From Methanomassiliicoccaceae archaeon DOK (GTDB taxonomy: Archaea > Thermoplasmatota > Thermoplasmata > Methanomassiliicoccales > Methanomethylophilaceae): 64,000 nucleotides of DNA. The position numbers were made by a program, and so were the translations under genes. Of this stretch, positions 1-8,600 are shown piece by piece (position 1 is the first letter of the stretch; each line of letters opens with the position of its first letter). The DNA is taken from assembly GCA_009911715.1 (NCBI GenBank), contig CP047880.1, forward strand, positions 1,240,001-1,304,000, given 5' to 3'. The notes beneath the pieces were generated by a model. The model was given only the letters and a program-made list of their open reading frames with translations, searched no databases and had not been told where the DNA came from.

Positions 1-2
1 CC

Positions 3-368
3 AGAGACAAGCTGGAGGACTTCGTAAGGAACCCCGATTTCAAGGTCATCGCAGGCCTGAGGACGGAGGGCCTCGAAGGGCTCATCGGTCTCGTCACGGC
101 CGAGATCAGGAGGCAGGAGCCGGAGTCGAAGACCATCCTCGTCGACAGGGAGGTCATGAGCGACAACGGCATCGACTTCCCCAAGGACCTGGAGAGGTAC
201 TTCAAGCAGGAGATGTCGGCCGGCATCAGATGCAACTTCCTGCTCTGCGACGACCTCCCCGTGGTCAACTGGCAGTCCGCGCTCCTGGGCCTGAAGGGTG
301 CAGACGCGCAGGTGTACTGCTTCTCGGTCGCCTGCAGGCAGATCCCGTCCTGCTCGAAGATGCTCTGA
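3..368 (+). CDS. C-terminal part of an unrecognised protein (5' truncated)
   Basis: An open frame enters from the left edge and stops with TGA, giving about 121 residues. It reads as an acidic, soluble C-terminal region with no membrane segment. It contains the stretch LLCDDLPVVNW and ends in a cysteine-containing tail (VACRQIPSCSKML). I do not recognise the family. Its codon use matches the neighbouring GC-rich genes, and a strong terminator follows directly, so it is the last gene of a rightward unit that converges on the hem operon. Confidence 0.6.
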   Translation, partial: RDKLEDFVRNPDFKVIAGLRTEGLEGLIGLVTAEIRRQEPESKTILVDREVMSDNGIDFPKDLERYFKQEMSAGIRCNFLLCDDLPVVNWQSALLGLKGADAQVYCFSVACRQIPSCSKML

Positions 369-392
369 TTATCTCAAAATGCAAAATGAAGT

Positions 393-421
393 CCGGGTCC
401 GTCACGTCACGACGGACCCGG
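393..421. terminator. Bidirectional hairpin between convergent genes
   Basis: A perfect 11-bp inverted repeat (CCGGGTCCGTC / GACGGACCCGG) with a 7-nt loop lies between the converging 3' ends of the truncated gene and hemD. Position and symmetry suggest a terminator for both strands. Confidence 0.6.
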
Positions 422-430
422 CGATAGTTT

Positions 431-1201
431 TCAGGACTCCGGGAAGGCGGCCTTTATCGCCAGGAGCATGTCGTGGAACGTCGTGTCCTCTGGCACGATG
501 TCGGGCTTGAACCCCAGGCTCTCCAGCCTCTCCGACGTCGGTCTGCCTATGGCGGCGATCTTTATCTGGCGGAGGTACTCGTCACCCTTCTCCTTGCCGT
601 AGTGCTCCTCGAGATGCCTTATGAACGAGGATGCCGACATCGGCGACGTGAACGCCATGACGTCCATCTGGGCCCTCTTCACAGCGATCATCATGTGGAG
701 GAGCGCCGGGCACATGCCGACCTCCTTGAGCTTGTAGGACGCGATGTCCACCAGGTCCGCCCCGGCTGCCCTGAGGCCGTCCGAGAGCACGTCCGAACCG
801 CTGTCGGAGCGTATGACGACGATCCTCCTGCCGGACGCCTCCCCTTTGAGGAGGTCGACCAGGCCGTAGGACGAGAAGTCCTCCGGGACGGCGTCGACCT
901 GGAACCCGGCGGCGGTCAGCCTCTTGGTGGTGGCCGGGCCGATGGATACGATCTTCGCCCCCTGGAAGACGCCCACGAGACGGTCGCCGAAGTACTTCTG
1001 GCACTGCTCCACCGCGGTGGACGACCCGAAGACCACGACGCACCCGTCGGTCACGGAGTCCTCCAGCCTCTTGAACTCCGACTCGTCCCCCGGCATGATT
1101 TCCAGGGACGGCGCGGCCATGACGTCGAACCCGAGGTCCCTGGCCTCCTGCACCGAGTCCTTGATCCTCACGGACGGACGGGTGAAGCCTACGGTGGTCA
1201 C
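431..1201 (-). CDS. hemD: Uroporphyrinogen-III synthase
   Basis: 256-residue HemD-type protein. It closes and inverts ring D of hydroxymethylbilane to give uroporphyrinogen III, the precursor of siroheme, cobalamin and F430. The family is poorly conserved, but the start VTTVGFTRP, the VVVFGSSTAVEQC segment near the domain swap and the C-terminal IAAIGRPTSERLESLGF segment are typical, as is the length. I chose the GTG at 1201 because it overlaps the cobA stop as GTGA and opens with the usual first beta strand. An upstream in-frame ATG would run through cobA in another frame. It is the last gene of the minus-strand tetrapyrrole operon. Confidence 0.85.
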   Translation of the reverse strand: MTTVGFTRPSVRIKDSVQEARDLGFDVMAAPSLEIMPGDESEFKRLEDSVTDGCVVVFGSSTAVEQCQKYFGDRLVGVFQGAKIVSIGPATTKRLTAAGFQVDAVPEDFSSYGLVDLLKGEASGRRIVVIRSDSGSDVLSDGLRAAGADLVDIASYKLKEVGMCPALLHMMIAVKRAQMDVMAFTSPMSASSFIRHLEEHYGKEKGDEYLRQIKIAAIGRPTSERLESLGFKPDIVPEDTTFHDMLLAIKAAFPES

Positions 1202-1941
1202 GCGAGGTCCCCCAGGATGTCGCGGACCTTCGCGACGGAGCCGATGACCATGATTCCCGGGGGCTCCAGCTCGTTGTCCCTTATCGCGGCCTCCAGTCCG
1301 GACACCGTCGTGACAGCGACCTTCTGCTCCGGGGTCGAGCCCTTGGAGATGATCGCAGCGGGCATGTCGGGTGACATGCCCCCCTCTATGAGCTGCTGGG
1401 AGATGTGGCCCGCGTTCCCCAGACCCATCAGGATCACCAGGGTCCCGTGCCCTCCGACGAGGGCCTTCCAGTCGACCCTGTCCTCGGTGCGGTCGGCCTT
1501 CTCGTGGCCTGTGATGAAAGTCACCAGAGATGTGTGGTCCCTGTGGGTCACAGGGATCCCTGCCAGCTCCGGGACGGAGATCGAGGACGACACGCCGGGG
1601 ACGACATGGACCTCCGCGCCCGCCTTCCTGAGCTCCTCGGCCTCCTCGGCCCCGCGGCCGAAGAGGAACGGGTCGCCGCCTTTGAGACGGACCACGGTCT
1701 TCCCCTCCTGGGCGTATTTGACCAGCAGCTCGTTGGTCTGCCACTGGCTGAGATGATGGTCCCTGGCCCTCTTGCCCGCGTCGATGAGCTCGGCATCCGG
1801 CCTGCACTCCTTCAGCAGGTCGGGGTTGGCGAGGGCGTCGTACATCACGACGTCCGCCTCCCTCAGGAGCTGCAGCCCCTTGATCGTGAACAGCCCGGGG
1901 TCCCCGGGACCGGCTCCAACCAGATACACCTTGCCTGTCAA
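1198..1941 (-). CDS. cobA: Uroporphyrinogen-III C-methyltransferase (SUMT)
   Basis: 247 residues. Uses two SAM to methylate uroporphyrinogen III at C2 and C7, giving precorrin-2. The N-terminal MTGKVYLVGAGPGDPGLFT, the GGDPFLFGRGAEE motif (about residues 88-100) and the VPGVSSS and GIPVTHRD segments are diagnostic of SUMT. There is no CysG-type fusion: dehydrogenase activity comes from the separate Met8-like gene at the head of the operon, and ring synthesis from hemD. It overlaps hemC upstream and hemD downstream by 4 nt each, so translation is probably coupled. Confidence 0.95.
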   Translation of the reverse strand: MTGKVYLVGAGPGDPGLFTIKGLQLLREADVVMYDALANPDLLKECRPDAELIDAGKRARDHHLSQWQTNELLVKYAQEGKTVVRLKGGDPFLFGRGAEEAEELRKAGAEVHVVPGVSSSISVPELAGIPVTHRDHTSLVTFITGHEKADRTEDRVDWKALVGGHGTLVILMGLGNAGHISQQLIEGGMSPDMPAAIISKGSTPEQKVAVTTVSGLEAAIRDNELEPPGIMVIGSVAKVRDILGDLA

Positions 1942-2813
1942 ATCGTGTCCCTCCTTCCTGTGAGATAGTCAGAGATGTCCAGGAGCTCGTCCATGACGTA
2001 GTCTATGGGCAGGTCCTTCTCGACCCTCCTGGGTTCATCCGTGTAACCGTAAGACACCGCCCTCACGTGGACCACGTCCCCGTCGACGACGGCGTTTATT
2101 CCGACGGGCGACGAGCATCCCGCGCCCATCAGCTTCATAATGCCCCTCTCGACGCCGACGGCGGTCCTGGTGGGCCTGTCGTCCAGCTTCTGCAGGGCCC
2201 TCCTCGTCTCGTCGTCGTCCATCCTGCACTCCACGGCGATGGCTCCCTGCGCGGGGGCTGGTACGAACTGCCTCTTGTCCAGAACGAACATGGGGCGGTC
2301 GATCCCCATGCGGTCCATACCCGCCTTGGCCAGGATTATCGCGTCGAAGTCCCCGTCGTCCAGACGTCTGAGGCGGGTATGTATGTTCCCCCTCAGGTTC
2401 TCTATGACCAGGTCCGGGCGGACCTCGTGGAGCATGTTCCTCCTCCTGACAGAGGCCGTCCCGACCTTCGCCCCCTCGGGGAGATCCTCCAGCGGGCAGG
2501 GGAGGATCACGTCCTCGTCCGAGTCGCGGGGGAATATGGCGACCACCGTGAGCTCGGGGTCGACATCGATGGGTATGTCCTTCAGGGAATTGACGGAGCA
2601 GTCGATCTGGTCCTGCTTCATGGCCTCGTCCAGCTCGCGCACGAAGGCGCCGGTGGCGGCCATCTTGTCCAGCGGGGACGTCAGGTCGATGTCGCCGAGG
2701 GACTTGAGCCCCACGACGTCGCAACGGATGTCGGGGTTGAGCTCCGCCATCCTCTCGCAGAAGATCTCCGTCTGCCTCATGGCGAGTTTGCTCTCGCGGG
2801 TTCCAACCCTCAT
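1938..2813 (-). CDS. hemC: Porphobilinogen deaminase (hydroxymethylbilane synthase)
   Basis: 291 residues. Joins four porphobilinogens into hydroxymethylbilane on a covalent dipyrromethane cofactor. The cofactor-binding cysteine is visible in MGAGCSSPVG (Cys233). Other signatures are RVGTRESKLA at the start, VNSLKDIP (about 74-81), and LRGNIHTRLRRL. The start ATG at 2813 overlaps the hemL stop (ATGA). The same frame stays open upstream of this point as a shadow of hemL and should be ignored. Soluble enzyme. Confidence 0.95.
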   Translation of the reverse strand: MRVGTRESKLAMRQTEIFCERMAELNPDIRCDVVGLKSLGDIDLTSPLDKMAATGAFVRELDEAMKQDQIDCSVNSLKDIPIDVDPELTVVAIFPRDSDEDVILPCPLEDLPEGAKVGTASVRRRNMLHEVRPDLVIENLRGNIHTRLRRLDDGDFDAIILAKAGMDRMGIDRPMFVLDKRQFVPAPAQGAIAVECRMDDDETRRALQKLDDRPTRTAVGVERGIMKLMGAGCSSPVGINAVVDGDVVHVRAVSYGYTDEPRRVEKDLPIDYVMDELLDISDYLTGRRDTI

Positions 2814-4078
2814 CCCTTGACCTCCGAGAAGAATCCCTTGAAGGCCTCCTCCAGCTGGGAGACCGCCTCCTCGTCGTGGGCGATCGACATGAAGTCGTCC
2901 TCCAGGGCCGACGGCGGCAGGTAGACGCCGTGGGCCAGCATGTACCTGAACATCCTGTCGAACATGGCGCGGTCGACATTCTCGGTCTGGGATCCGTTGG
3001 TGACCTCCTCTGGTCCGAAGAAGACGGCGAACATCGAGGCGACGGAGTTGACGCATCCCCTGACCCCCGCATCCTGCATGGAGTCCCTGATGGTGGACAC
3101 CACGGACTGGGTGGCCCTCTCCAGTTTGGAGTAGTTGTCGTCTGAGCACATAAGGTCGATCTGGGCGAGTCCGGCCGATGCCGAGACGGGGTTGCCGGCG
3201 AACGTCCCGGCCACGTAGACCGGCCCCTCCGGGGCGACGTTCTCCATGATCTCCCTCTTCCCCATGAACGCGCCGGCGGGGAAACCCCCTCCGATGATCT
3301 TCGCCATTGTGGTCATGTCGGGGGTGACCCCGTACCTCTTCTGGGCTCCTCCGGAGGACACCCTGAAGCCGGTGATGACCTCGTCGAAGATCAGGATGAC
3401 ATCGTTCTCGGCGGTGATCTTCCTGACCTCCTCGAGATAGCCCTTCTGCGGCGGGATGACCCCCACGTTCCCCAGGACGGGCTCCATTATGACGCAGGCG
3501 ATGTCCCCGTTCCCCTCCAGGAGGTCGGCCATGGCCTGGGCGTCGTTGTACTCCACGACATGGGTGTGCCTGGCCGTGTCCGCCAGCACGCCCTTGGACG
3601 AGGGTACGCCCTCCGCCGAGCCGCTGCCCGCGTTGACCAGGGCGGCGTCGTGGGCGCCGTGGAACCCTCCCTTCATCTTGACAATGTCGTCCCTTCCGGT
3701 GACTCCGCGCGCGACGCGGATCGCGTGCATGGTGGCCTCGGTGCCCGAGCAGGCCAGCCTGACCATCTCGGCACAGGGGACCTCCTTGTGGATCCTCTCG
3801 ATGAGCGCCAGCTCGGCCTCGGACGGGGCTCCGTAGACGGTTCCCCTCTCCAGCTGGCTCCTGGCGGCGTCCATGACCCTCGGATGGGCATGGCCGGTGA
3901 TGAGCGGCCCGTAGGCCATGCATAGGTCGATGTACTCCTTCCCATCCGCGTCCCTCATCCTGCATCCGTCGCCGGACTCGATGAAGAGGGGGTAGGGCTT
4001 GAACGCCCTGACCGGACTGGACACGCCGCCCGGGGTGACCGCGTGCGACTCGCTGTAAAGCTCCTCCGATCTGTCCAT
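2810..4078 (-). CDS. hemL: Glutamate-1-semialdehyde 2,1-aminomutase
   Basis: 422 residues, full length for this PLP-dependent class-III aminotransferase. It turns glutamate-1-semialdehyde into 5-aminolevulinate, the second step of the C5 route started by HemA. Signatures include the N-terminal TPGGVSSPVRAFKP, the LIFDEVITGFR segment that contacts the cofactor, and TMAKIIGGGFPAGA with the Schiff-base lysine. It sits 4 nt after hemB and overlaps hemC, so all steps to uroporphyrinogen III are in one minus-strand operon. Confidence 0.96.
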   Translation of the reverse strand: MDRSEELYSESHAVTPGGVSSPVRAFKPYPLFIESGDGCRMRDADGKEYIDLCMAYGPLITGHAHPRVMDAARSQLERGTVYGAPSEAELALIERIHKEVPCAEMVRLACSGTEATMHAIRVARGVTGRDDIVKMKGGFHGAHDAALVNAGSGSAEGVPSSKGVLADTARHTHVVEYNDAQAMADLLEGNGDIACVIMEPVLGNVGVIPPQKGYLEEVRKITAENDVILIFDEVITGFRVSSGGAQKRYGVTPDMTTMAKIIGGGFPAGAFMGKREIMENVAPEGPVYVAGTFAGNPVSASAGLAQIDLMCSDDNYSKLERATQSVVSTIRDSMQDAGVRGCVNSVASMFAVFFGPEEVTNGSQTENVDRAMFDRMFRYMLAHGVYLPPSALEDDFMSIAHDEEAVSQLEEAFKGFFSEVKG

Positions 4079-4082
4079 GCTA

Positions 4083-5054
4083 TCAAAGAAGCCTTGCGGC
4101 CTCCCTCGCGAAGTATGTTATTATGATGTCGGCGCCGGCCCTCTTGATCCCGAGGAGGGACTCCATCATGATCCTCTCCTCGTCGATCCATCCGTTCTGC
4201 GCGGCGGCCTTGATCATGGCGTACTCCCCGGACACCTGGTAGGCGGCCAGCGGGAGGTCGAACCTCTCCCTGGCGTCCCTGATGATGTCCAGGTATGGGC
4301 CGGCGGGCTTGACCATGATCATGTCCGCGCCCTCGGCCACGTCCATCTCGATCTCCCTCATGGCCTCCAGCCTGTTGCCGCAGGGCATCTGGTAGCCCGC
4401 GCGGTTGCCCTTCCCGGGAGCGGAGTTGGCGACGTCCCTGAACGGGCCGTAGTACGCGCTGTAGAACTTGGCGCTGTACGCCATGATGGGCACGTTCTTG
4501 AACCCGGCGTCGTCCAGCGCGATCCTGATCGCCGCGATCTGGCCGTCCATCATGCCGCTCGGCGCGATGATGTCGGCGCCGGCCTCCGCCTGGGAGACCG
4601 CGGTCCTGCCGTACAGCTCGATGGTCTCGTCGTTCATGACGTAGCCGTCACCGTCCAGGACGCCGCAGTGCCCGTGGTCGGTGTACTCGCAGAGGCACAG
4701 GTCCGCGATGACCAGCATGTCCGAGTTCTCCTTGAGCCCGGCGATGGCCTTCTGCACGACCCCGTCCTTCTCGTACGCCCCGCTTCCGCAGGAGTCCTTG
4801 TGCGAGGGGACACCGAACACCAGGACGGAGTTCACACCGCTGTCCTGTATGCCCGCGGCGATGTCCTGGTAGCCGGAGAGCGGGTAGGTCTCCACGCCGG
4901 GCATCGACCCCGTCGTCTTCATCCTGTCAATGTTCGCGTCGAAGAAGATCGGCAGCACGAACTCGTCCGGGTGCAGCCTGGTCTCGGCGACCAGGTTCCT
5001 CATCCTGTCATTCACTCTCAGTCTCCTGAGACGCACATCTGGGTACATCATCAT
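4083..5054 (-). CDS. hemB: Delta-aminolevulinic acid dehydratase (porphobilinogen synthase)
   Basis: 323 residues. Condenses two 5-aminolevulinates into porphobilinogen. The zinc-site region DLCLCEYTDHGHCG, the active-site YSAKFYSAYYGPFRDV and the Schiff-base region MIMVKPAGPYLDI are present. The frame is open upstream of 5054, but the first ATG of an ATGATGATG run at 5054 overlaps the hemA stop in the same ATGA fashion as the other genes of the operon, so I take that start. Confidence 0.95.
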   Translation of the reverse strand: MMMYPDVRLRRLRVNDRMRNLVAETRLHPDEFVLPIFFDANIDRMKTTGSMPGVETYPLSGYQDIAAGIQDSGVNSVLVFGVPSHKDSCGSGAYEKDGVVQKAIAGLKENSDMLVIADLCLCEYTDHGHCGVLDGDGYVMNDETIELYGRTAVSQAEAGADIIAPSGMMDGQIAAIRIALDDAGFKNVPIMAYSAKFYSAYYGPFRDVANSAPGKGNRAGYQMPCGNRLEAMREIEMDVAEGADMIMVKPAGPYLDIIRDARERFDLPLAAYQVSGEYAMIKAAAQNGWIDEERIMMESLLGIKRAGADIIITYFAREAARLL

Positions 5055-6292
5055 TCTACATCCCTCAGTCCGAAAAGATCGACGGCGGCGTTGCACATGT
5101 CTATGCGGCCGTCGCGTGAGGCCTCCCTCAGATTCTTGTAGAGTTCGGCCGTGAACTTGTTTGTGAGCGCCCTGGACAGGTCGTCCAGGAGCACGTTTAC
5201 ATCGGTGGACCCAGCCTTGGACATCGCGGTCTCCAGCTCGTGGTCCCTTATCCCGGCCAGCTTCAGGCCCAGCCTGCGGATTACGTCGTTCGCTATCTGC
5301 TCCTTCTGCTCCGCGTCCATCCTGGCCAGCTCCTGGCCGATGATCCTCTCCGCGGATGCGATCTCGTGCTTCCTGCGCTCGACGTTGCGCATGGCGATCG
5401 TCTGCAGCGAGTCCATGTTGTCGAGCTCGACGTTGGGGATCTCCTTGACGTCCGCGTCGGTGTTGCGGGGGATCGACACGTCGATGATCAGCAGCTTCCT
5501 GTCCGGACGCGTCCTCATAGCGTCCTCGACATGGTGCCTGTGCAGGACCGCGTGCGGGGCCCCCGTGGCCACCAGGACCAGGTCGGACTCCGCCACGGCC
5601 TCGGTCAGACGGGCCATGCTCACGGCCTTCCCGCCGAGCTCGTCTGCGAGCTCGATGGCGCGGCTGTACGTCCTGTTGGAGACGATGACCGTGCCGACGT
5701 TCTTGCCGACCAGGTTCTTTGAGATGACCGAGGCTATGTCACCGGCACCGAGGATCGTGATGGCCTTCCCGCCCAGGTCGCCGATCTTGCTCTCCGCCAG
5801 CTCCACGGCGGCGGAACCGACCGAGACGGCCCCCTTGTTCAGGGCGGTCTCGGACCTGACCCTCTTGCCGACGATCATGGCGTTGTCGAACAGGCGCGTC
5901 AGCATGGGGCCCACATGGCCCTTCTCCCTGGCGTCCATGTACGACTCCCTGACCTGGTGCTGGATCTGGTCCTCGCCGACTATGAGCGAGTCGAGGCCGC
6001 AGACCACCCTGAACAGGTGCCTTATGCTCTCCCTGTCCTCCAGTATGTACGAGATGTTGGTGGACGGGACTATCGTCCTCAGGATCGACTGCAGGTAGTC
6101 GGACACCGTCCTGTTGTCGGAGGTCGCGGTGTAGACCTCGAAGCGGTTGCAGGTCCTGACGATGACGAACTCGGAGACCTGGTCCATGACGGAAACCCTC
6201 TTGCCGACCTCGGCCTCCAGTATGGGGACTACGTTGTTCAGACCCTCCGTGCCCCCCGCGGAGGAGTGTGTGACATGCATGCTAACGATCAT
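5051..6292 (-). CDS. hemA: Glutamyl-tRNA reductase
   Basis: 413 residues. Reduces the glutamate on tRNA-Glu to glutamate-1-semialdehyde, the committed step of the C5 route. The catalytic cysteine lies in IVRTCNRFEVYT (about Cys49), followed by CGLDSLIVGEDQIQ and a Rossmann NADP segment ITILGAGDIASVISKN. The C-terminal dimerisation helices are complete. It overlaps the upstream Met8-like gene by 4 nt. Confidence 0.96.
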   Translation of the reverse strand: MIVSMHVTHSSAGGTEGLNNVVPILEAEVGKRVSVMDQVSEFVIVRTCNRFEVYTATSDNRTVSDYLQSILRTIVPSTNISYILEDRESIRHLFRVVCGLDSLIVGEDQIQHQVRESYMDAREKGHVGPMLTRLFDNAMIVGKRVRSETALNKGAVSVGSAAVELAESKIGDLGGKAITILGAGDIASVISKNLVGKNVGTVIVSNRTYSRAIELADELGGKAVSMARLTEAVAESDLVLVATGAPHAVLHRHHVEDAMRTRPDRKLLIIDVSIPRNTDADVKEIPNVELDNMDSLQTIAMRNVERRKHEIASAERIIGQELARMDAEQKEQIANDVIRRLGLKLAGIRDHELETAMSKAGSTDVNVLLDDLSRALTNKFTAELYKNLREASRDGRIDMCNAAVDLFGLRDVE

Positions 6293-6906
6293 GATAGACC
6301 GCCTCTCTCCAGTGCCGCCGCGTACGCCCCGTCGCGGTCCCCCTGCCTGAGCATCGTCCAGATGTCCCCGTCTGCGAGCACCCCCGCCAGGAACTCCGCC
6401 CTGCCGGGCTGTGTGGGGATCCTGTCGCGGATCACCTTCCTCAGCTCCACGAGGAGCTCCAGCATGGAGTCGTACGACGGGTCGAGGAACTCGTCTATCC
6501 TCTCTATCACATAGGGCGGGAACGCGGGCACGCGGCCCTCGGAGGACACCGTCACGGTGAACCCGTCACGGTGGAGTGTCGATGGTATGAGGACGTCTCC
6601 TCCGCCGTGGGCGGAGTTCGTCATGATGCCCCTGGACATGGAGACGTCGCGGATCGCGTCGTTGAGCTCGTGGCTCGCCGTGGCGGCGACCACTATGTCC
6701 GAGCCGTCCATGTACCCTGCGGCCGTCTCCGGGTCGACCGCCTCGCGGACGACCTCGTCCGCCAGCTCCTCGAGCTCGGGGAGGACCTCGGGCGAGACGA
6801 CCCTGATCCTGAATCCGTCGAAGTGCCTGCACTTGCGCAGGGCTACCCTACCTCCGCCGAACACGGTGACCAGACGGTCGCCGGGCGACAGCAGGATAGG
6901 AGACAT
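6289..6906 (-). CDS. Precorrin-2 dehydrogenase (Met8/CysG N-terminal type)
   Basis: 205 residues. NAD-dependent oxidation of precorrin-2 to sirohydrochlorin; Met8-family members can also insert iron. The Rossmann segment VTVFGGGRVALRKC and the ATASHELNDAI and NSAHGGGDVLIPS segments match the family. I prefer the ATG at 6906, preceded by AAGGT at good spacing, over a TTG 33 nt upstream. It is the first gene of the seven-gene tetrapyrrole operon. A separate CbiK cobaltochelatase lies at 41.8 kb, so sirohydrochlorin can go to cobalamin as well as siroheme. Confidence 0.85.
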   Translation of the reverse strand: MSPILLSPGDRLVTVFGGGRVALRKCRHFDGFRIRVVSPEVLPELEELADEVVREAVDPETAAGYMDGSDIVVAATASHELNDAIRDVSMSRGIMTNSAHGGGDVLIPSTLHRDGFTVTVSSEGRVPAFPPYVIERIDEFLDPSYDSMLELLVELRKVIRDRIPTQPGRAEFLAGVLADGDIWTMLRQGDRDGAYAAALERGGLS

Positions 6907-7021
6907 CTGAACCTTCTCCAAAAGAGCACCTTCCTCCAACTGGTCGACCCCTATGGCGAAGGATGTGATAAAGTCTTGGTTTATGCGTCCAACCGACAGA
7001 AAGTATGCACTATAAAAGAAA

Positions 7022-7037
7022 GGGGCCGGAGGGCCCC
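7022..7037 (-). terminator. Terminator hairpin after metY
   Basis: GGGGCC-GGAG-GGCCCC hairpin 25 nt beyond the metY stop. On the minus strand it is followed by a T-rich run (CTTTCTTTTATAG). The same short region also serves as the upstream spacer of the hem operon. Confidence 0.6.
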
Positions 7038-7061
7038 GACTGGCGGATAAAGTTTACGACT

Positions 7062-8396
7062 TCACACCCTGTCCAGCGCCTGGGACAGGTCTGCTATGAT
7101 GTCGTCGATGTGCTCGCAGCCGATGGACAGCCTGATGGTCGACGGCCTTATACCCGCCTCCTCCAGCTGCTCGTCGGTGAGCTGTGAATGGGTGGTTATC
7201 GCAGGCGGGATCACCAGCGACTTCATGTCGGCGACGTTGGCGAGAAGCGAGAACAGCCTCAGTGAGTCGGCGAAGCGCTTCGCCCCCTCCCTGCCGCCCT
7301 TGGTCTCGAACGTGAAGATCGATCCGGCCCCGTTTGGGAAGTAGCGCTCGTACAGCGCGTGGTCCGGATGGTCGGGCAGCATCGGGTGGTTGACCCTCTC
7401 GACCTTCGGGTGCCCGGCGAGGAACTCCACCACTCTCTGGGTGTTGTAGACGTGGCGCTCCACCCTCAGAGAGAGCGTCTCCAGCCCCTGCATGAGGGCG
7501 AACGAGTTGACGGGCGAGATGCACGCGCCCATGTCCCTTAGGATGATCGCGCGTATCCTGTTGCAGAACGGCGCGTCCGGCATGTCCTTTGCGAAGCAGA
7601 CTCCGTGGTAGCTCGGATCCGGCTCGGACAGCTGGGGGAACCTCCCGGAACCCACCCAGTCGAACCTGCCGTTCTCGATGATGACCCCTCCGAGGACCAG
7701 GCCGTGCCCTCCGATGAACTTGGTCGCGGACTCGACGACGATGTCCGCACCGTGCTCCAGGGGCCTGAAGAGGTAAGGCGTCGCGAAGGTGTTGTCCACG
7801 ACCAGCGGGATTCCGTGCCTGTGGCACATCTCCGCCAGGGCGTCTATGTCGACGAGGTTGGCGTTGGGGTTCCCTATGGTCTCCACGAACACGGCCTTCG
7901 TGTTCTCCCGGATGGCCCTCTCGAAGTTCCCTATCGGATCGGGCTGCGTGGGGTCGACGAACGTGCAGTCCACCCCGTACGACTTCAGGGTGTGGTCGAA
8001 GTAGTTGATGGTCCCCCCGTAGATCGAGATGGACGACACGATATGGTCCCCCGAGAACGCCAGGTTGTTGATGGTGTACGTGATCGCGGCGGCGCCAGAG
8101 GCGACTGCCAGCGCGGCGGTCCCTCCCTCCAGCGCGGCGACCCTCCTCTCGAAGGCGTCCGTAGTCGTGTTCGTGAGCCTGCTGTAGATGTTCCCCTCCT
8201 TCCTGAGGGCGAACCTGTCCGCCGCGTCGTCGCAGTCCCTGAAAACATAGGACGTGGTGAGGTAGATCGGCGTGGCACGGGCGTCCGACGCTGGGTCGGG
8301 CGACTCCTGCCCGGCATGGAGCATGACGGTCTCGAATCTCTGACCCGCCGGGTTCAGCGGGCTCTCCGGAACGTTCCTGTCGTCTCTGAATCCCAT
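7062..8396 (-). CDS. metY: O-acetylhomoserine sulfhydrylase-type PLP enzyme
   Basis: 444 residues. Makes homocysteine from O-acetylhomoserine and sulfide. Cys/Met-metabolism PLP fold: FETVMLHAGQESPD at the start, PIYLTTSYVF, SGAAAITYTINNL, VVDNTFATPYLFRPLEHGAD, and the PLP lysine in VESATKFIGGHG. The C-terminal IRLSIGCEHIDDIIADL is typical. The frame is open 160 nt further upstream, but a TATA-like ACTATATA about 31 nt before the ATG at 8396 argues for a short or absent leader and for this start. Gamma-lyase specificity cannot be fully excluded from sequence alone. Confidence 0.9.
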   Translation of the reverse strand: MGFRDDRNVPESPLNPAGQRFETVMLHAGQESPDPASDARATPIYLTTSYVFRDCDDAADRFALRKEGNIYSRLTNTTTDAFERRVAALEGGTAALAVASGAAAITYTINNLAFSGDHIVSSISIYGGTINYFDHTLKSYGVDCTFVDPTQPDPIGNFERAIRENTKAVFVETIGNPNANLVDIDALAEMCHRHGIPLVVDNTFATPYLFRPLEHGADIVVESATKFIGGHGLVLGGVIIENGRFDWVGSGRFPQLSEPDPSYHGVCFAKDMPDAPFCNRIRAIILRDMGACISPVNSFALMQGLETLSLRVERHVYNTQRVVEFLAGHPKVERVNHPMLPDHPDHALYERYFPNGAGSIFTFETKGGREGAKRFADSLRLFSLLANVADMKSLVIPPAITTHSQLTDEQLEEAGIRPSTIRLSIGCEHIDDIIADLSQALDRV

Positions 8397-8426
8397 GGAA
8401 AATCCCTTCCGCGGGATTGCCATCAT

Positions 8427-8434
8427 ACTATATA
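8427..8434 (-). promoter_or_regulatory. TATA element of metY
   Basis: ACTATATA on the plus strand (TATATAGT on the coding strand), about 31 nt upstream of the chosen metY ATG. It decides the start codon. The spacer up to 8600 otherwise holds imperfect GC-rich inverted repeats (CCCGGG / CCCGGG around 8491-8515, CGGAT / ATCCG around 8523-8540) that may end the upstream flavodoxin gene. Confidence 0.5.
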
Positions 8435-8600
8435 CCGTGCTTGAGGGACGGTTCCGAGCCGAGACCTCTACAACGTCAAGACCCGGGCGTCTGCGTATTC
8501 CCCGGGACCCGTCCCGATTCACAGCCGGATCGGAATCCGACCGACCGCACTGGCTCATTGGTCTTTGAATGGAGATTGTGGAAATTGTTTACCAGAGCCC

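Noticed and set aside
8397-8600. SAM-type riboswitch in the metY leader
   Set aside because: The TATA-like box is about 31 nt before the start codon, so there is no leader long enough to hold a riboswitch.
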